Assembly: GCA_025451235.1 (NCBI GenBank)
Contig: JANWKT010000044.1
Coordinates: forward strand, 25,336-89,335
Length of the DNA stretch: 64,000 nt
Direction of reading: 5' to 3'
Source: Flavobacteriales bacterium
GTDB taxonomy: Bacteria; Bacteroidota; Bacteroidia; CAIKAF01
Shown here: piece after piece, positions 36,340 to 44,946 of the stretch
Layout of the letters: each line of letters opens with the position of its first letter
How positions within the stretch are numbered: position 1 is the stretch's first letter
Program-made: the position numbers and the translations under genes
The notes under the pieces: model-generated
Told to the model about the DNA's origin: nothing
Databases searched by the model: none
The model's input: only the letters and a program-made list of their open reading frames with translations

Positions 36340-37035
36340 ATGTTGAACCCGGTTAGCGATTGTGAAACGGGGGTAGAGAAGCCCCTATGTATTACGAATT
36401 GCCTAAACCAAGATGAAAAAGAATTTTTTGATAGGGAAAAAGTCTCCAGAACCTATAAAAAAGGAGAATATATCTATCGAGCAGGCTTCAGTGCCTCTGA
36501 CTTTGTAATGATCTACGAAGGAGTAGTGAAAATTACACGTCAGAAAAACGGCGGGGAAGAATATTTGCTGGATTTTAGAAAAGGCAATGACCTTATCGGA
36601 CTTGAATCTATTATTGACAATAATCGTTACGAAAGTTCTGCTATTGCGTTTACCGATGTTACCATTTACATTATCAAACGCGAAGTGATCCTTTCTCTCA
36701 TTCAGCAAAACCCTGAAGCCAATAAATTTTTATTTCAATCTTTTGTTTCCAGTACCTCTTCTTTGTTACGTCGCATCCAGGATCTTTCCGAAGGATTGGC
36801 ACAAGTAAGATTAGGACGCACCTTACATATGCTCTATCATTATATTCCAGAGTTCAAGGAAAAAGGATTGATCATTAAAAGAGATGAGCTGGCAGAAATT
36901 TCCGGGATCTCCAGGGAAACAGTTTCCAGGGGACTTTCCATCCTGAAAGAAAAAAAGATCATCAGTATTGTGAACCGTCGTATTCATTTGCTGGATGAAA
37001 AAAGAATAGATAAATTATCTCATTCAAAAAACTAA
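36340..37035 (+). CDS. Crp/Fnr-family transcription regulator
   Basis: The product has 231 residues. A cyclic-nucleotide-binding-like beta barrel (about 40-130) is followed by a long dimer helix and a winged helix with recognition helix ISRETVSRGLSILKE (about 190-205). Arg-Glu-Thr-Val-x-Arg matches E. coli Crp, which reads GTGA. The cassette that in Crp binds cAMP phosphate has YESSAIA where Crp has ERSA, so the key Arg is replaced by Ser; cAMP is probably not the ligand. Three Cys occur at 8, 17 and 21, a pattern unlike the four-Cys FNR cluster. GTGA-N6-TCAC boxes lie on both sides of the gene. Confidence 0.9.
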   Translation: MLNPVSDCETGVEKPLCITNCLNQDEKEFFDREKVSRTYKKGEYIYRAGFSASDFVMIYEGVVKITRQKNGGEEYLLDFRKGNDLIGLESIIDNNRYESSAIAFTDVTIYIIKREVILSLIQQNPEANKFLFQSFVSSTSSLLRRIQDLSEGLAQVRLGRTLHMLYHYIPEFKEKGLIIKRDELAEISGISRETVSRGLSILKEKKIISIVNRRIHLLDEKRIDKLSHSKN

Positions 37036-37052
37036 ACAGCCTGGTTTCTCTT

Positions 37053-37068
37053 CGTGACGTATATCACA
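37053..37068 (+). promoter_or_regulatory. second Crp-type operator, downstream of the Crp-family gene
   Basis: CGTGACGTATATCACA has the GTGA-N6-TCAC core, with one flanking base off the consensus. It lies 17 nt after the regulator's stop codon and 74 nt before the next gene (37143), so that gene is a likely target. Confidence 0.65.
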
Positions 37069-37142
37069 TAATCCGGTGTATTTCATCCTGTTATATATAA
37101 AGTGGACTGCTTAATTTAGCTGCTCACTTAACCACAGGGCAT

Positions 37143-37538
37143 ATGCTTCAACAATATGTTTTTATTTATCTCATTGGCGAGAATGAAGAGGAGAACAAAA
37201 CCTATAAGGAAAGGATAAAATCGTTCATCATTAATGCGGTGGTTGAAACCTATAAGAACAGTTTAATTGCATTCAATGCCTTGAGAAGTGATTCGGTTTC
37301 GGGCCGTCAACCTGATATTATTTTGCTCGATCAGCACCAAGTAAAAAAACATGGATTTAATTTCCTGGAAGAATATAAAGATGCCGAATTCCTCGATATA
37401 AAAAAGACCAAATTATATCTTCTTTCTTCTCCACATTCTCCCCTCCTCGATCACCTCATCATTGCTGATCCTCTCATGATAACCACCATCCCCAAGCCTC
37501 TCACCGAGGAGGAAATTGAAAAGTTGATCGAGTATTAA
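37143..37538 (+). CDS. receiver-like single-domain protein (degenerate response regulator)
   Basis: The product has 131 residues. It has the order of a receiver domain: a beta-1 strand (FIYLIGENEEEN) where the usual DD pair is replaced by E-N-E-E, a phospho-Asp candidate in PDIILLDQHQ, LLSSPHS in place of the Thr/Ser strand, and the Lys-Pro loop in TIPKPLTEEEIEKL. No output domain is present. The altered acidic pocket makes normal Mg-dependent phosphorylation doubtful. The gene follows a Crp-type box and may belong to the regulon of the neighbouring Crp-family protein. Confidence 0.65.
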   Translation: MLQQYVFIYLIGENEEENKTYKERIKSFIINAVVETYKNSLIAFNALRSDSVSGRQPDIILLDQHQVKKHGFNFLEEYKDAEFLDIKKTKLYLLSSPHSPLLDHLIIADPLMITTIPKPLTEEEIEKLIEY

Positions 37539-37606
37539 AACCCTCTTACTTTTTTCGATACCACTCCCGCTGAATACATGATTCTCGCAGCTGCGCTTAG
37601 CAGGTA

Positions 37607-40060
37607 TCAATCAAACGCCAATTGCATCTTCCTTACCCTCTCCTCCAAACTCTCATTCGTATAACTCTCCCTGATCCTTTCCACCATAATCGGATAAGCA
37701 AATGGAGTTAACCGCTCAGGGTATTTCAGTACAATGTTTTGTCGCTGGATCCTCTCCAAGGCATTTCTCATTCGGGTTTGCTCCAACTGGAATTCGAATA
37801 CCTCTTCATACGCTTGTCGAAGTAAAAGATGGTTAGGTTCATGTTCCGTAAACACTTCAAAAAACAATTGACTGCTCGATTGCAAATGTTTATCTGCTTT
37901 ATAATTTCCTGGGAATCCGGTAAACACCAGCCCACCTATGGTGGCTATGTCACGGAATTTACGCCGCGCCATTTGGTTACTGTTAATGCTGGCTTGAATA
38001 TCGGTCAATAAATGTTCGGTAGAAAATATATCCGAATCAATGGCAAGTTCGATGGGAATATCCTGATCGGATAACAATTCAAAACCATAATCATTCATGG
38101 CAATGGAAAAAGAAAATTTACCGATATGCCCCAGGCGATGGGCCAATAGGGCGGCCATTCCTTCATGTACGAACCGGCCTTCGAACGGATAGCAAAGTAA
38201 ATGGGTACCTTCCTCGGTGGTGAATTTTTCGATGAGGAATTCATTTTCTCCCGGCACGATGCTGATCTCTTTCTGGATGTCGAACAAAGGCATCAAAGCC
38301 CTTAGTTCAATATGTTCACTGGAACTGGAAGCTTCATAAATTTTCTGCCGCAATACATCTCCCAATTGGGCCGATAAAGGTAAACGTCCACCACCCCAGC
38401 TGGGGATCATTCCTTTTTTGGCCGGTGATTTACGAACATAACCTGTCATCCCTTCTATTTTTATCAACTCCAAATTGATCCCGGCAAGGTTAAAAACGTC
38501 ACCAGGCATGAGGCGACTGATAAAACTTTCTTCAATGCTGCCTATATTTTTTCCACCTAAATATTTTACACGGATCATTACATCGCTTACGATGGTGCCA
38601 ATGGAAAGCCGGTGTCGCTGGGCGATCCGTCTATCTTCTACTTTTATCAATCCATTTTCAAAAACTACTTTATGGTATTCATCATAGCCATGTAACGATG
38701 GACCGCCGGTAGCAATAAATTGCAATACCTCTTCATACTCTTCTTTTGATAAAGATGAAAACGCATGGGTGGTAATGAGTTCCTTGTAGATCAGTTTGGG
38801 ATCAAATCCATCGGATACGGCCAGGGTAACCAGGTATTGTACCAATACATCAAAAGAGCGGAGATAGGGAATTCTATCTTCCATAATGCCCTGGTCCATG
38901 GCAGATCGAAGGGCGGCTCCTTCGGCCATTTCAAGACTATGGGTAGGCACAAAATAAATTTTGCTGGTTTCTCCGGGGCGGTGTCCACTTCTTCCTGCTC
39001 TTTGTAAAAAACGGGAGATCCCTTTGGGTCCGCCAATTTGAATAATGGTTTCTACCGGGCGAAAATCCACCCCCAGATCCAGGCTCGAAGTACAAACCAC
39101 TGCTTTTAGTTTTCCTTCATACAATCTTTCTTCCACCCAATTGCGGATTTCTTGTGAGATGCTTCCATGGTGCATGGCGAGCAAGCCGGCAAGGTCGGGT
39201 CTTTTTTCCAACAAACGTTGGTACCAGGCTTCGCATTGGGAACGGGTATTGGTAAAGATCAATGTAGTCCCGCTCTGATCGATCACTGGCAAAATTTTAT
39301 CGATAAGTTTGATACCTAAATGTCCGCCCCATGAAAATGCTTCCACATCATCGGGCATAATGGTTTCAACAATGGCTTTCTTTTGAATGGAAGATTTGAT
39401 CAAGATCCCATTTTTCGAATCTTCTCCCAACAGCACGTCCATGGCTTGTTCCAGGTTGCCAATGGTAGCAGAGATCCCCCAAACTTGCAGTTGGGGTCTT
39501 AGTTTTTTTAAGCGGCTCAAAGCCAGTTCCACTTGCACTCCGCGTTTTGATCCCATGAGTTCATGCCATTCATCGGCAACTAAACAATCAACATTCGCAA
39601 ATATATTAGCATAACCTTTAGTAGCTAACATAATATGCAAACTTTCGGGGGTGGTAATAAGTATGTGTGGAGGTTTTGTATTTTGTTTTTTTCTATCGGC
39701 GATGTTGGTATCACCGGTTCTGATGCCTACTTCCCAATCAATGCCCAACCCTTCCAACGCACGGTCGGCCGAAATTTTTATTTCTTTGGCCAATGCACGG
39801 ATGGGTGTGATCCAGAGGATTTTAAGGCCGTCATCCTGAACTTGTTTCAGGATCTTTTCTTGGCGGCCTTTTTGAAACGGATCAACACTTTTCAGGATCG
39901 CCGGCAACAAAACCGAATAGGTTTTTCCGCTGCCGGTGGGTGCATTTACAATTCCATTCTTTCCATGTAAATATACTTCCCATGCCTTCAACTGGAAATC
40001 CTGTGGCGTCCAGCCCATTTGCTCAAACCAATCTTTCGCCAACTTTATTGTCGCCTGCAT
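37607..40060 (-). CDS. ligase-associated DEXH-box (Lhr-like) DNA helicase
   Basis: The product has 817 residues. Motif I is APTGSGKT (40-47), the DEXH box is DEWHEL (about 168), motif III is SATIGN, and the helicase C motifs include TLIFTNTRSQCEAW and QRAGRSGHR. A winged helix and an Lhr-core C-terminal region follow. Relatives sit with an ATP-dependent DNA ligase and a phosphoesterase in a bacterial DNA-repair set, but those partners are not in this window. Between motifs I and Ia the residues KILKQVQDDG are encoded by a palindromic repeat (39824-39870) inserted in frame. The start ATG is 5 nt after TATCTTAG, a near-match to the -7 box. Confidence 0.93.
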   Translation of the reverse strand: MQATIKLAKDWFEQMGWTPQDFQLKAWEVYLHGKNGIVNAPTGSGKTYSVLLPAILKSVDPFQKGRQEKILKQVQDDGLKILWITPIRALAKEIKISADRALEGLGIDWEVGIRTGDTNIADRKKQNTKPPHILITTPESLHIMLATKGYANIFANVDCLVADEWHELMGSKRGVQVELALSRLKKLRPQLQVWGISATIGNLEQAMDVLLGEDSKNGILIKSSIQKKAIVETIMPDDVEAFSWGGHLGIKLIDKILPVIDQSGTTLIFTNTRSQCEAWYQRLLEKRPDLAGLLAMHHGSISQEIRNWVEERLYEGKLKAVVCTSSLDLGVDFRPVETIIQIGGPKGISRFLQRAGRSGHRPGETSKIYFVPTHSLEMAEGAALRSAMDQGIMEDRIPYLRSFDVLVQYLVTLAVSDGFDPKLIYKELITTHAFSSLSKEEYEEVLQFIATGGPSLHGYDEYHKVVFENGLIKVEDRRIAQRHRLSIGTIVSDVMIRVKYLGGKNIGSIEESFISRLMPGDVFNLAGINLELIKIEGMTGYVRKSPAKKGMIPSWGGGRLPLSAQLGDVLRQKIYEASSSSEHIELRALMPLFDIQKEISIVPGENEFLIEKFTTEEGTHLLCYPFEGRFVHEGMAALLAHRLGHIGKFSFSIAMNDYGFELLSDQDIPIELAIDSDIFSTEHLLTDIQASINSNQMARRKFRDIATIGGLVFTGFPGNYKADKHLQSSSQLFFEVFTEHEPNHLLLRQAYEEVFEFQLEQTRMRNALERIQRQNIVLKYPERLTPFAYPIMVERIRESYTNESLEERVRKMQLAFD
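39824..39870. repeat. palindromic element inside the helicase coding sequence
   Basis: Inner arms ATCCTGAA (39833-39840) and TTCAGGAT (39846-39853) are perfect around CTTGT. Outer arms AAGGCCG (39824-39830) and CGGCCTT (39864-39870) are also perfect. On the minus strand the element reads through as ..ILKQVQDDG.. without breaking the frame. It sits in a loop between helicase motifs I and Ia, where length variation is tolerated. Confidence 0.7.
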
Positions 40061-40065
40061 GATGC

Positions 40066-40073
40066 CTAAGATA
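40066..40073 (-). promoter_or_regulatory. -7-like element of the helicase gene
   Basis: The minus strand reads TATCTTAG, one base from TAnnTTTG, followed by 5 nt and then the ATG (40060). The spacing fits the leaderless pattern seen at metG and mscS. Confidence 0.35.
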
Positions 40074-40117
40074 TGGATTTTATGTCATCTCTCCTGAAAG
40101 CTATTGCTGCTTATTTT

Positions 40118-40258
40118 GTTCCCGCCGAATTCGCAGCAGAAGCGCAAAACGCTTCCCTTCTGCGAGTTCTTCTGCCGTTTGGGTAATTGTGACGAAAGAG
40201 TCTGGGTAATTCTGCAAATTCTGCGGGAACTATTTCTTGCTAAGCGCAGCGCAGCAAG
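40118..40258. repeat. hairpin-rich intergenic element
   Basis: This lies in the 349-nt gap between the helicase and patatin-like genes. Outer arms at 40118-40136 and 40212-40230 are inverted with 17 of 19 matches (GTTCCCGCxGAATTxGCAG). Inside is a perfect GAAGCG-CAAAA-CGCTTC hairpin, and after the outer arm CTTGCT..AGCAAG closes another. No gene is convincing here; the open frames on both strands follow the repeat. Confidence 0.55.
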
Positions 40259-40409
40259 TAAATCATCCGCGGTAACCCTCCCCCCATCCGGGAAAATACG
40301 GATGCCTCCACCCCTCTCATCCATTGCAAATACAAATAACTCTACATAATTTTACCCCAACACAACCAGTATCCATCAACAAACATCCATCAACAAACAA
40401 CCATCAACC

Positions 40410-41381
40410 ATGAAGTGGAAAGCATTAGTACTCGGCTCGGGGGGAGCCATCGGAGAATTTCAGGTCGGAGCCATTGCGCACCTTGCCTCCAAATACCATA
40501 GTTTCGATTTTTATGCGGGCTCGGGTGTAGGATCCATGAACTGTTCCATCCTGGCACAATATGATACTTTACTGGAAGGATCAGATAAACTCACCGCTAT
40601 CTGGGATACATTAAAAGGGACCGAAGATCTTTTTGATGAACCATTTTTAGGTGCCGGACTCGGAGCTTTAGAAGCTTTGATCTCCAAAAAGAAAGGGGGC
40701 ATTTATGGCAACAAGAACCTCAAAAAAGTAATTGAAGCCAATGTCTCCTGGGAAAAACTCAAAAACAAAAACAATTGGGTGGTTGAACTCACTTCTCTAA
40801 ATGATGGACAGATCTACCGGGCCACCAATCACCAGGAACTCTTTAATAAAGATGTCAACCATAAACGCAGAATGGGGATTAGTTTCGATCCAACGGATGG
40901 ACATTATATGGGAACTATTTTTGCAGATCTCATCACTGCAGCAGGTTGTGTTCCCTTTGTTATTGAGCCCAAAGCCATGGGAGGCGATCGTTTTGTAGAA
41001 GGGGGAATTCGAAATGTCATTCCTTTCGACATTGCCATCATGGCATTCGAAATCGCCAAGACCAAAGGATATACAGAGGCAGAATTCGTTATCCTCAACA
41101 ACTATACCCACGAAGTAATGACGGTTGAAACTACGCAAGTAGATGGCAGCATGGAAATTTTATTAAGAACCTTAACCAACATCATGCCCATTCAAATGGC
41201 GCAGAGCAATATTGACTTGGGAAAAGCAAAACTCCAGGAAATAGGCATCAATAAAAACTCGGTGAAATTATTAGAGCCCAATAAAATGTTCGAAGGCAAT
41301 CCCATGGACTTTAGTAACCTCACCTTGCGAAACCAGATCCGGGCACATGGAACAGAAAGAGCGAAAGAATTGATACCTTAA
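40410..41381 (+). CDS. patatin-fold protein with replaced catalytic residues
   Basis: The product has 323 residues. The N-terminus ALVLGSGGAIGEFQVGAIAHL is the patatin glycine-rich (oxyanion) loop, but the usual Arg of GGxR is Ile. The nucleophile elbow reads YAGSGVGSMNCS, so the position of the catalytic Ser in GxSxG is Gly39 (GSGVG). The catalytic DGG motif reads VEGGIRNVIP, so Asp is Glu197. All three positions deviate while the fold signatures remain, which suggests a pseudo-enzyme or a changed chemistry. There is no signal peptide, so it is probably cytoplasmic. It lies 9 nt before a flavoprotein gene and is surely co-transcribed with it. Confidence 0.8.
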   Translation: MKWKALVLGSGGAIGEFQVGAIAHLASKYHSFDFYAGSGVGSMNCSILAQYDTLLEGSDKLTAIWDTLKGTEDLFDEPFLGAGLGALEALISKKKGGIYGNKNLKKVIEANVSWEKLKNKNNWVVELTSLNDGQIYRATNHQELFNKDVNHKRRMGISFDPTDGHYMGTIFADLITAAGCVPFVIEPKAMGGDRFVEGGIRNVIPFDIAIMAFEIAKTKGYTEAEFVILNNYTHEVMTVETTQVDGSMEILLRTLTNIMPIQMAQSNIDLGKAKLQEIGINKNSVKLLEPNKMFEGNPMDFSNLTLRNQIRAHGTERAKELIP

Positions 41382-41390
41382 TAAAAAAAT

Positions 41391-43082
41391 ATGGCAGATC
41401 TAAGTCAGGAAAAACTCATGGGCATGGCAGGCAAATTCAAATCTGCCCAGGCCATGGAATTTATGGCCCTCACCGTTTCTTTTTTACATGATAAAGACAG
41501 CGGGGAAAAAGCCAATGCATTAATAGAAAAGGTAAGTTCAAGTCCAAGTTTACAGCAGGACTTTAAGAATATGTATGCCAAAGACGAAGGTGCAAAAGTG
41601 GCAACTGTTGTTGCAAAACCAGTGGTCATTACGCCTCCCGACACTCCCGCCGGACTCAAGCTCATCAAGGATAAAATGAAGTCTGCCAAATTCATCCGGG
41701 CACACGGTACACACCATGCATTTACTGATGTAAAGATCTCCAAGGAAGTATCTATAAGCATGCGGAATTTTAATAAGGTGTTAGACATCGATCAAACCTT
41801 ATTGCTTGATGCAGTATTGGAAAATCCCATGTACCGCAACAAAACACTCAACAAATTATACTTAAAAGAAATAGGGGCCGGAGCCACCATCGATCATCTT
41901 ACTGATAAACTGGAAGACGAAGACCTGGCCCTCATGAACCAACCCGGTTTCGGATCACTCACCTATTTAGGAGTTGCCCTGGTCGGAGGGCATGGATCAG
42001 GCATAGGTATAAAATCCCTGGCTGATTATATAGTTTCGATGAATGTATTGGTAATAGAAAACGGGAAGGTGGTCGAAAAAAGAATTGAATCAGCATCCAA
42101 CCCAATCACCAACAAAGAAAAATACGAACAACAAACCGGTATTGAGGTATTGAATGACAGTGATGATCGCATGAATGCATTCCGGGTATCGGTAGGTTCT
42201 TTGGGCATTGTACTATCCTATATCCTCCAGGTACAAGATTTCTTTTATTTAAAAGAGCGCAGAGAATTTCATGCCTGGGACGATCTAAAAAAAGACAATG
42301 CCATTGATAAACTTTTGCGTAAAGACGACCTGCATAGTTTACATATCTGGTTCAATCCCTATCCATATAATAGAAAAGGACCAGGTGATAAACAGATCTG
42401 GTGCCTCGTATCTACTTATGAGTTTGCCAAGCCGGGCGATCCCAACGCTGGAAGCCGGGGAACAGGCGTACAAATGGAAGGCATCCGCAGTGCCGGTTAT
42501 TTTTTATTATTTGCCTTGGATCTGCTACCCTCTATTTTACCCTGGATCCTGCATCGCTCCTTAAGCAGTTGCGAGCATAAGGGCGATTATGTATTGCTCA
42601 AATGTTACGAAGCATTGAATTTCGGAACACCCAACGAAGCGGATGTAGATCCCACGAATTGTGGAATTCCTTACGAAAAATTTCCTGCAGCTGCCGATGC
42701 ATTGTTCAAACGCTTAGGCGAAAATTACGAAGAACATCCGGCCACTTCTCCTTTAGGATTTCGTTTTGTAGGCAGTGGAACCGGACTTTTAGGAGCACAG
42801 CATAACCGCGAAACCTGCATGATCGAATTTCCCTTACTCAGTTGTTTTATTAAAACACTTAAGCGGAAGAATGGAGATACATTGGCCATGTTCAACCAGA
42901 TGATGATGGATGATTTCGAGGGCAAACCACATTGGGGCCAGCATGTGCATGAGGAAGTATTAAAGAACAAGCATACCACGGTTTACAAAACCACCTACGA
43001 TACTTTCAAAAAATACTATGTCCAATACGGCAAAAACAAATTCTCCAATTATTTTACAGGTCTGCTGAAGTTGGATGACTGA
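41391..43082 (+). CDS. aldonolactone-oxidase-like FAD flavoprotein
   Basis: The product has 563 residues. The first 90 or so form a helical extension not found in typical sugar-lactone oxidases. Then comes an FAD-binding (PF01565/PCMH-type) domain: FIRAHGTHHAFTDV, where His109 aligns with the His that links FAD covalently in GULO-type enzymes, then IGAGATIDHL, VGGHGSGIG and RVSVGSLGIVLSYILQV. The C-terminal part ends with GKPHWGQHVHEE, the PHWGK-like signature of ALO domains. It probably oxidises an alcohol or lactone with O2 or another acceptor; the substrate is unknown. It forms a two-gene unit with the degenerate patatin. Confidence 0.82.
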   Translation: MADLSQEKLMGMAGKFKSAQAMEFMALTVSFLHDKDSGEKANALIEKVSSSPSLQQDFKNMYAKDEGAKVATVVAKPVVITPPDTPAGLKLIKDKMKSAKFIRAHGTHHAFTDVKISKEVSISMRNFNKVLDIDQTLLLDAVLENPMYRNKTLNKLYLKEIGAGATIDHLTDKLEDEDLALMNQPGFGSLTYLGVALVGGHGSGIGIKSLADYIVSMNVLVIENGKVVEKRIESASNPITNKEKYEQQTGIEVLNDSDDRMNAFRVSVGSLGIVLSYILQVQDFFYLKERREFHAWDDLKKDNAIDKLLRKDDLHSLHIWFNPYPYNRKGPGDKQIWCLVSTYEFAKPGDPNAGSRGTGVQMEGIRSAGYFLLFALDLLPSILPWILHRSLSSCEHKGDYVLLKCYEALNFGTPNEADVDPTNCGIPYEKFPAAADALFKRLGENYEEHPATSPLGFRFVGSGTGLLGAQHNRETCMIEFPLLSCFIKTLKRKNGDTLAMFNQMMMDDFEGKPHWGQHVHEEVLKNKHTTVYKTTYDTFKKYYVQYGKNKFSNYFTGLLKLDD

Positions 43083-43093
43083 TTCATGTCATG

Positions 43094-43756
43094 TCATTCA
43101 TCCCGGTATTTCTCCATAAAATCCACTATAAAGCTTAATAAAGACAAAGCCTGGAGATTGTTTTTTTTATTTCCATATTCCGTATTAATACCATGCATAA
43201 TACTATGCCGGGTGAGTTCTCCCTTTTTATGTTTGGAAGTAGGCTTATCGATCGTTGAAGGGTCCGTAAGAACGGATAAAATACCCGTCATATATTTATT
43301 GGTGTCTAAATCGGCTAAATGATCCCTCATCTTCGCCTTACCCCCTGCACCCAAAAATAATTTCCCCAAGCAAATCCCATCTGCTTGCGAAATAAGAAGA
43401 ATAGTAGAAGCATGGTATTTTTTTTCATGGTAGCAATCCCTGGCCTCCTTCAACAAAGCTTCTCTTCCAGGATATCTTTTGATAAGAACATCTACCATCC
43501 TATCTATTTCTTTTTGGTAAAAATCAATCATAAATTCATCCAGTTTTTGGGTATTCTTAGACACCAATACAGGTTTTAGATGTGCCAAGTCGATTAGGCT
43601 TATATCACCCGAAATATACCACCCATATACAGCCAGGTTTTTTATCAGAAAAGGGAAGTCTTTGTGAATGAAATCCTGTGTTTGTTGGAACATCTTCATG
43701 CTTTTGGTCGTTTCTGCCATCATGCGAAAAATGTCCGCGTCCTTTCGATAGGTCAT
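43094..43756 (-). CDS. HEPN-like helical protein with RHxxxH motif
   Basis: The product has 220 residues, all helical by composition, with no signal or membrane segment. Near the C-terminus (about 180-200) it has LTRHSIMHGINTEYG, which contains R-H-x3-H, the form of the Rx4-6H motif of HEPN ribonucleases. The following NLQALSLLSFIVDF helix fits that class of fold. A central cluster, KKYHASTILLISQADG, precedes it. HEPN proteins often act in toxin-antitoxin or defence, but no antitoxin partner is adjacent. It is convergent with the flavoprotein gene. The assignment is from motif only. Confidence 0.65.
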   Translation of the reverse strand: MTYRKDADIFRMMAETTKSMKMFQQTQDFIHKDFPFLIKNLAVYGWYISGDISLIDLAHLKPVLVSKNTQKLDEFMIDFYQKEIDRMVDVLIKRYPGREALLKEARDCYHEKKYHASTILLISQADGICLGKLFLGAGGKAKMRDHLADLDTNKYMTGILSVLTDPSTIDKPTSKHKKGELTRHSIMHGINTEYGNKKNNLQALSLLSFIVDFMEKYRDE

Positions 43757-43821
43757 ATTTAATTTTTTTAGTAAGATAAAAAGAAATTATCTCATCCCCC
43801 CCGGCGGCAGCGATAGCTGGT

Positions 43822-43907
43822 GGTTGGGTGTGCTTAGCACAACTTGGGAGCAGCGAGTAGACAGAGGAATACCAGGTGGTGCTTAGTTGTGCTTGGCATA
43901 CCCAACC
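43822..43907. repeat. palindromic intergenic repeat
   Basis: Arms 43822-43844 and 43885-43907 are inverted with 20 of 23 matches (GGTTGGGTGTGCTTAGCAC on the left). It lies in the spacer between the HEPN-like gene and the next minus-strand gene. There is no T-run, so it is a repeat rather than a terminator. Confidence 0.55.
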
Positions 43908-43950
43908 GGCACTAAAGCGGAAGACGGGAAAAGGAGCCATAAAAAAACCC

Positions 43951-44844
43951 TTAAAAAATAAGCAACAAAAACCCTATCGTCGCCAGGATCAATGCCAGGA
44001 AACCAAAGATGATGGTAAGTTTGGTCCGCCATTTATTTTCTTTTGACAATCCCCCAAATCCCAAAACAGCAGCAACTACTCCCCCAGTCATTGTAATACC
44101 AAACAATACCATGGTTGGAACATAGAGAGCCGCCGACAGCTGGAAACTTATATACGACATGCCCAGGACCATGGTAATGATCGCCAACAATACAACGATG
44201 GCTGAAAAAATAAAACTCCCGGTAAAATATTTTTGATTGACAGTGATGGGAATATTTTTTTCTTCCCGCTCTTTTTTCTCTTTTTCCTTTTGAGCCTTCG
44301 ACTTGGTGACTCCGAATATAATGGCCAGTATCGCGAAAATACCGGCAATCCCCATGATGGCCCCGAAAAACAGCAAAGGAGCATAGGGAATAGCAAAGGA
44401 GGCCAATGAACATAAAGCGATCAGCATGGAAATTCCACCCAATATCCAGGCGGTGATTTTTCTCTTACTCATTTCCCCCATCGCCTGAGGAATTTTTTTG
44501 TTTTTATCAGGCAGGTCCCATTTACGAAACTGAACTGTTGGTGGTTTTACGGTTTGCTTAACGGGTGATCGGTGATCGATCGTCTGCTTCGTTTCCTGGT
44601 GATCCTCCATTCCCCTCTTTTTATTTTCCTGCAAAACAAGGTTGGGTTCTAAGCGATCCACATGTACTCGTTGATTGACGGAATCAACTTGAGGCGTATA
44701 AACATGTTGGGTATTGAGGTGATGAGGTTTAACCGTGTTGACATAATATCCAGGTCTATACCTCCTTTTCTCAATGGAAATGGAACAGGAGAACTGACCG
44801 ATACAGAACAATACGAGCAGTAAATAGAACGTATATGTTTTCAT
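43951..44844 (-). CDS. lipoprotein with C-terminal membrane helices
   Basis: The product has 297 residues from the ATG at 44844; nine further upstream codons are open but precede the signal MKTYTFYLLLVLFCIGQFSC (lipobox QFSC). The mature N-terminus CSISIEKRRYRPGYYV is a motif seen at the head of many Bacteroidota envelope proteins of unknown function. A polar linker of about 90 residues leads to about five hydrophobic helices (130-297), with a lysine/glutamate-rich loop between helices 2 and 3. No function is known. A TATGTTTG box (44869-44876) lies 24 nt upstream of the start. Confidence 0.7.
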   Translation of the reverse strand: MKTYTFYLLLVLFCIGQFSCSISIEKRRYRPGYYVNTVKPHHLNTQHVYTPQVDSVNQRVHVDRLEPNLVLQENKKRGMEDHQETKQTIDHRSPVKQTVKPPTVQFRKWDLPDKNKKIPQAMGEMSKRKITAWILGGISMLIALCSLASFAIPYAPLLFFGAIMGIAGIFAILAIIFGVTKSKAQKEKEKKEREEKNIPITVNQKYFTGSFIFSAIVVLLAIITMVLGMSYISFQLSAALYVPTMVLFGITMTGGVVAAVLGFGGLSKENKWRTKLTIIFGFLALILATIGFLLLIF

Positions 44845-44946
44845 ATATGGATAGGTTGTTTTACAGTGCAAACATAGAAATGATCATCTTGCCCGTACTA
44901 AGGGTTAACCCTGAATATGTGTAGGTTTGCTATTTTGTTTTTTCAC

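Noticed and set aside
40085..40349. Overlapping open frames of about 80 codons on both strands
   Set aside because: They follow the hairpin-rich repeat and show no start signal or domain.
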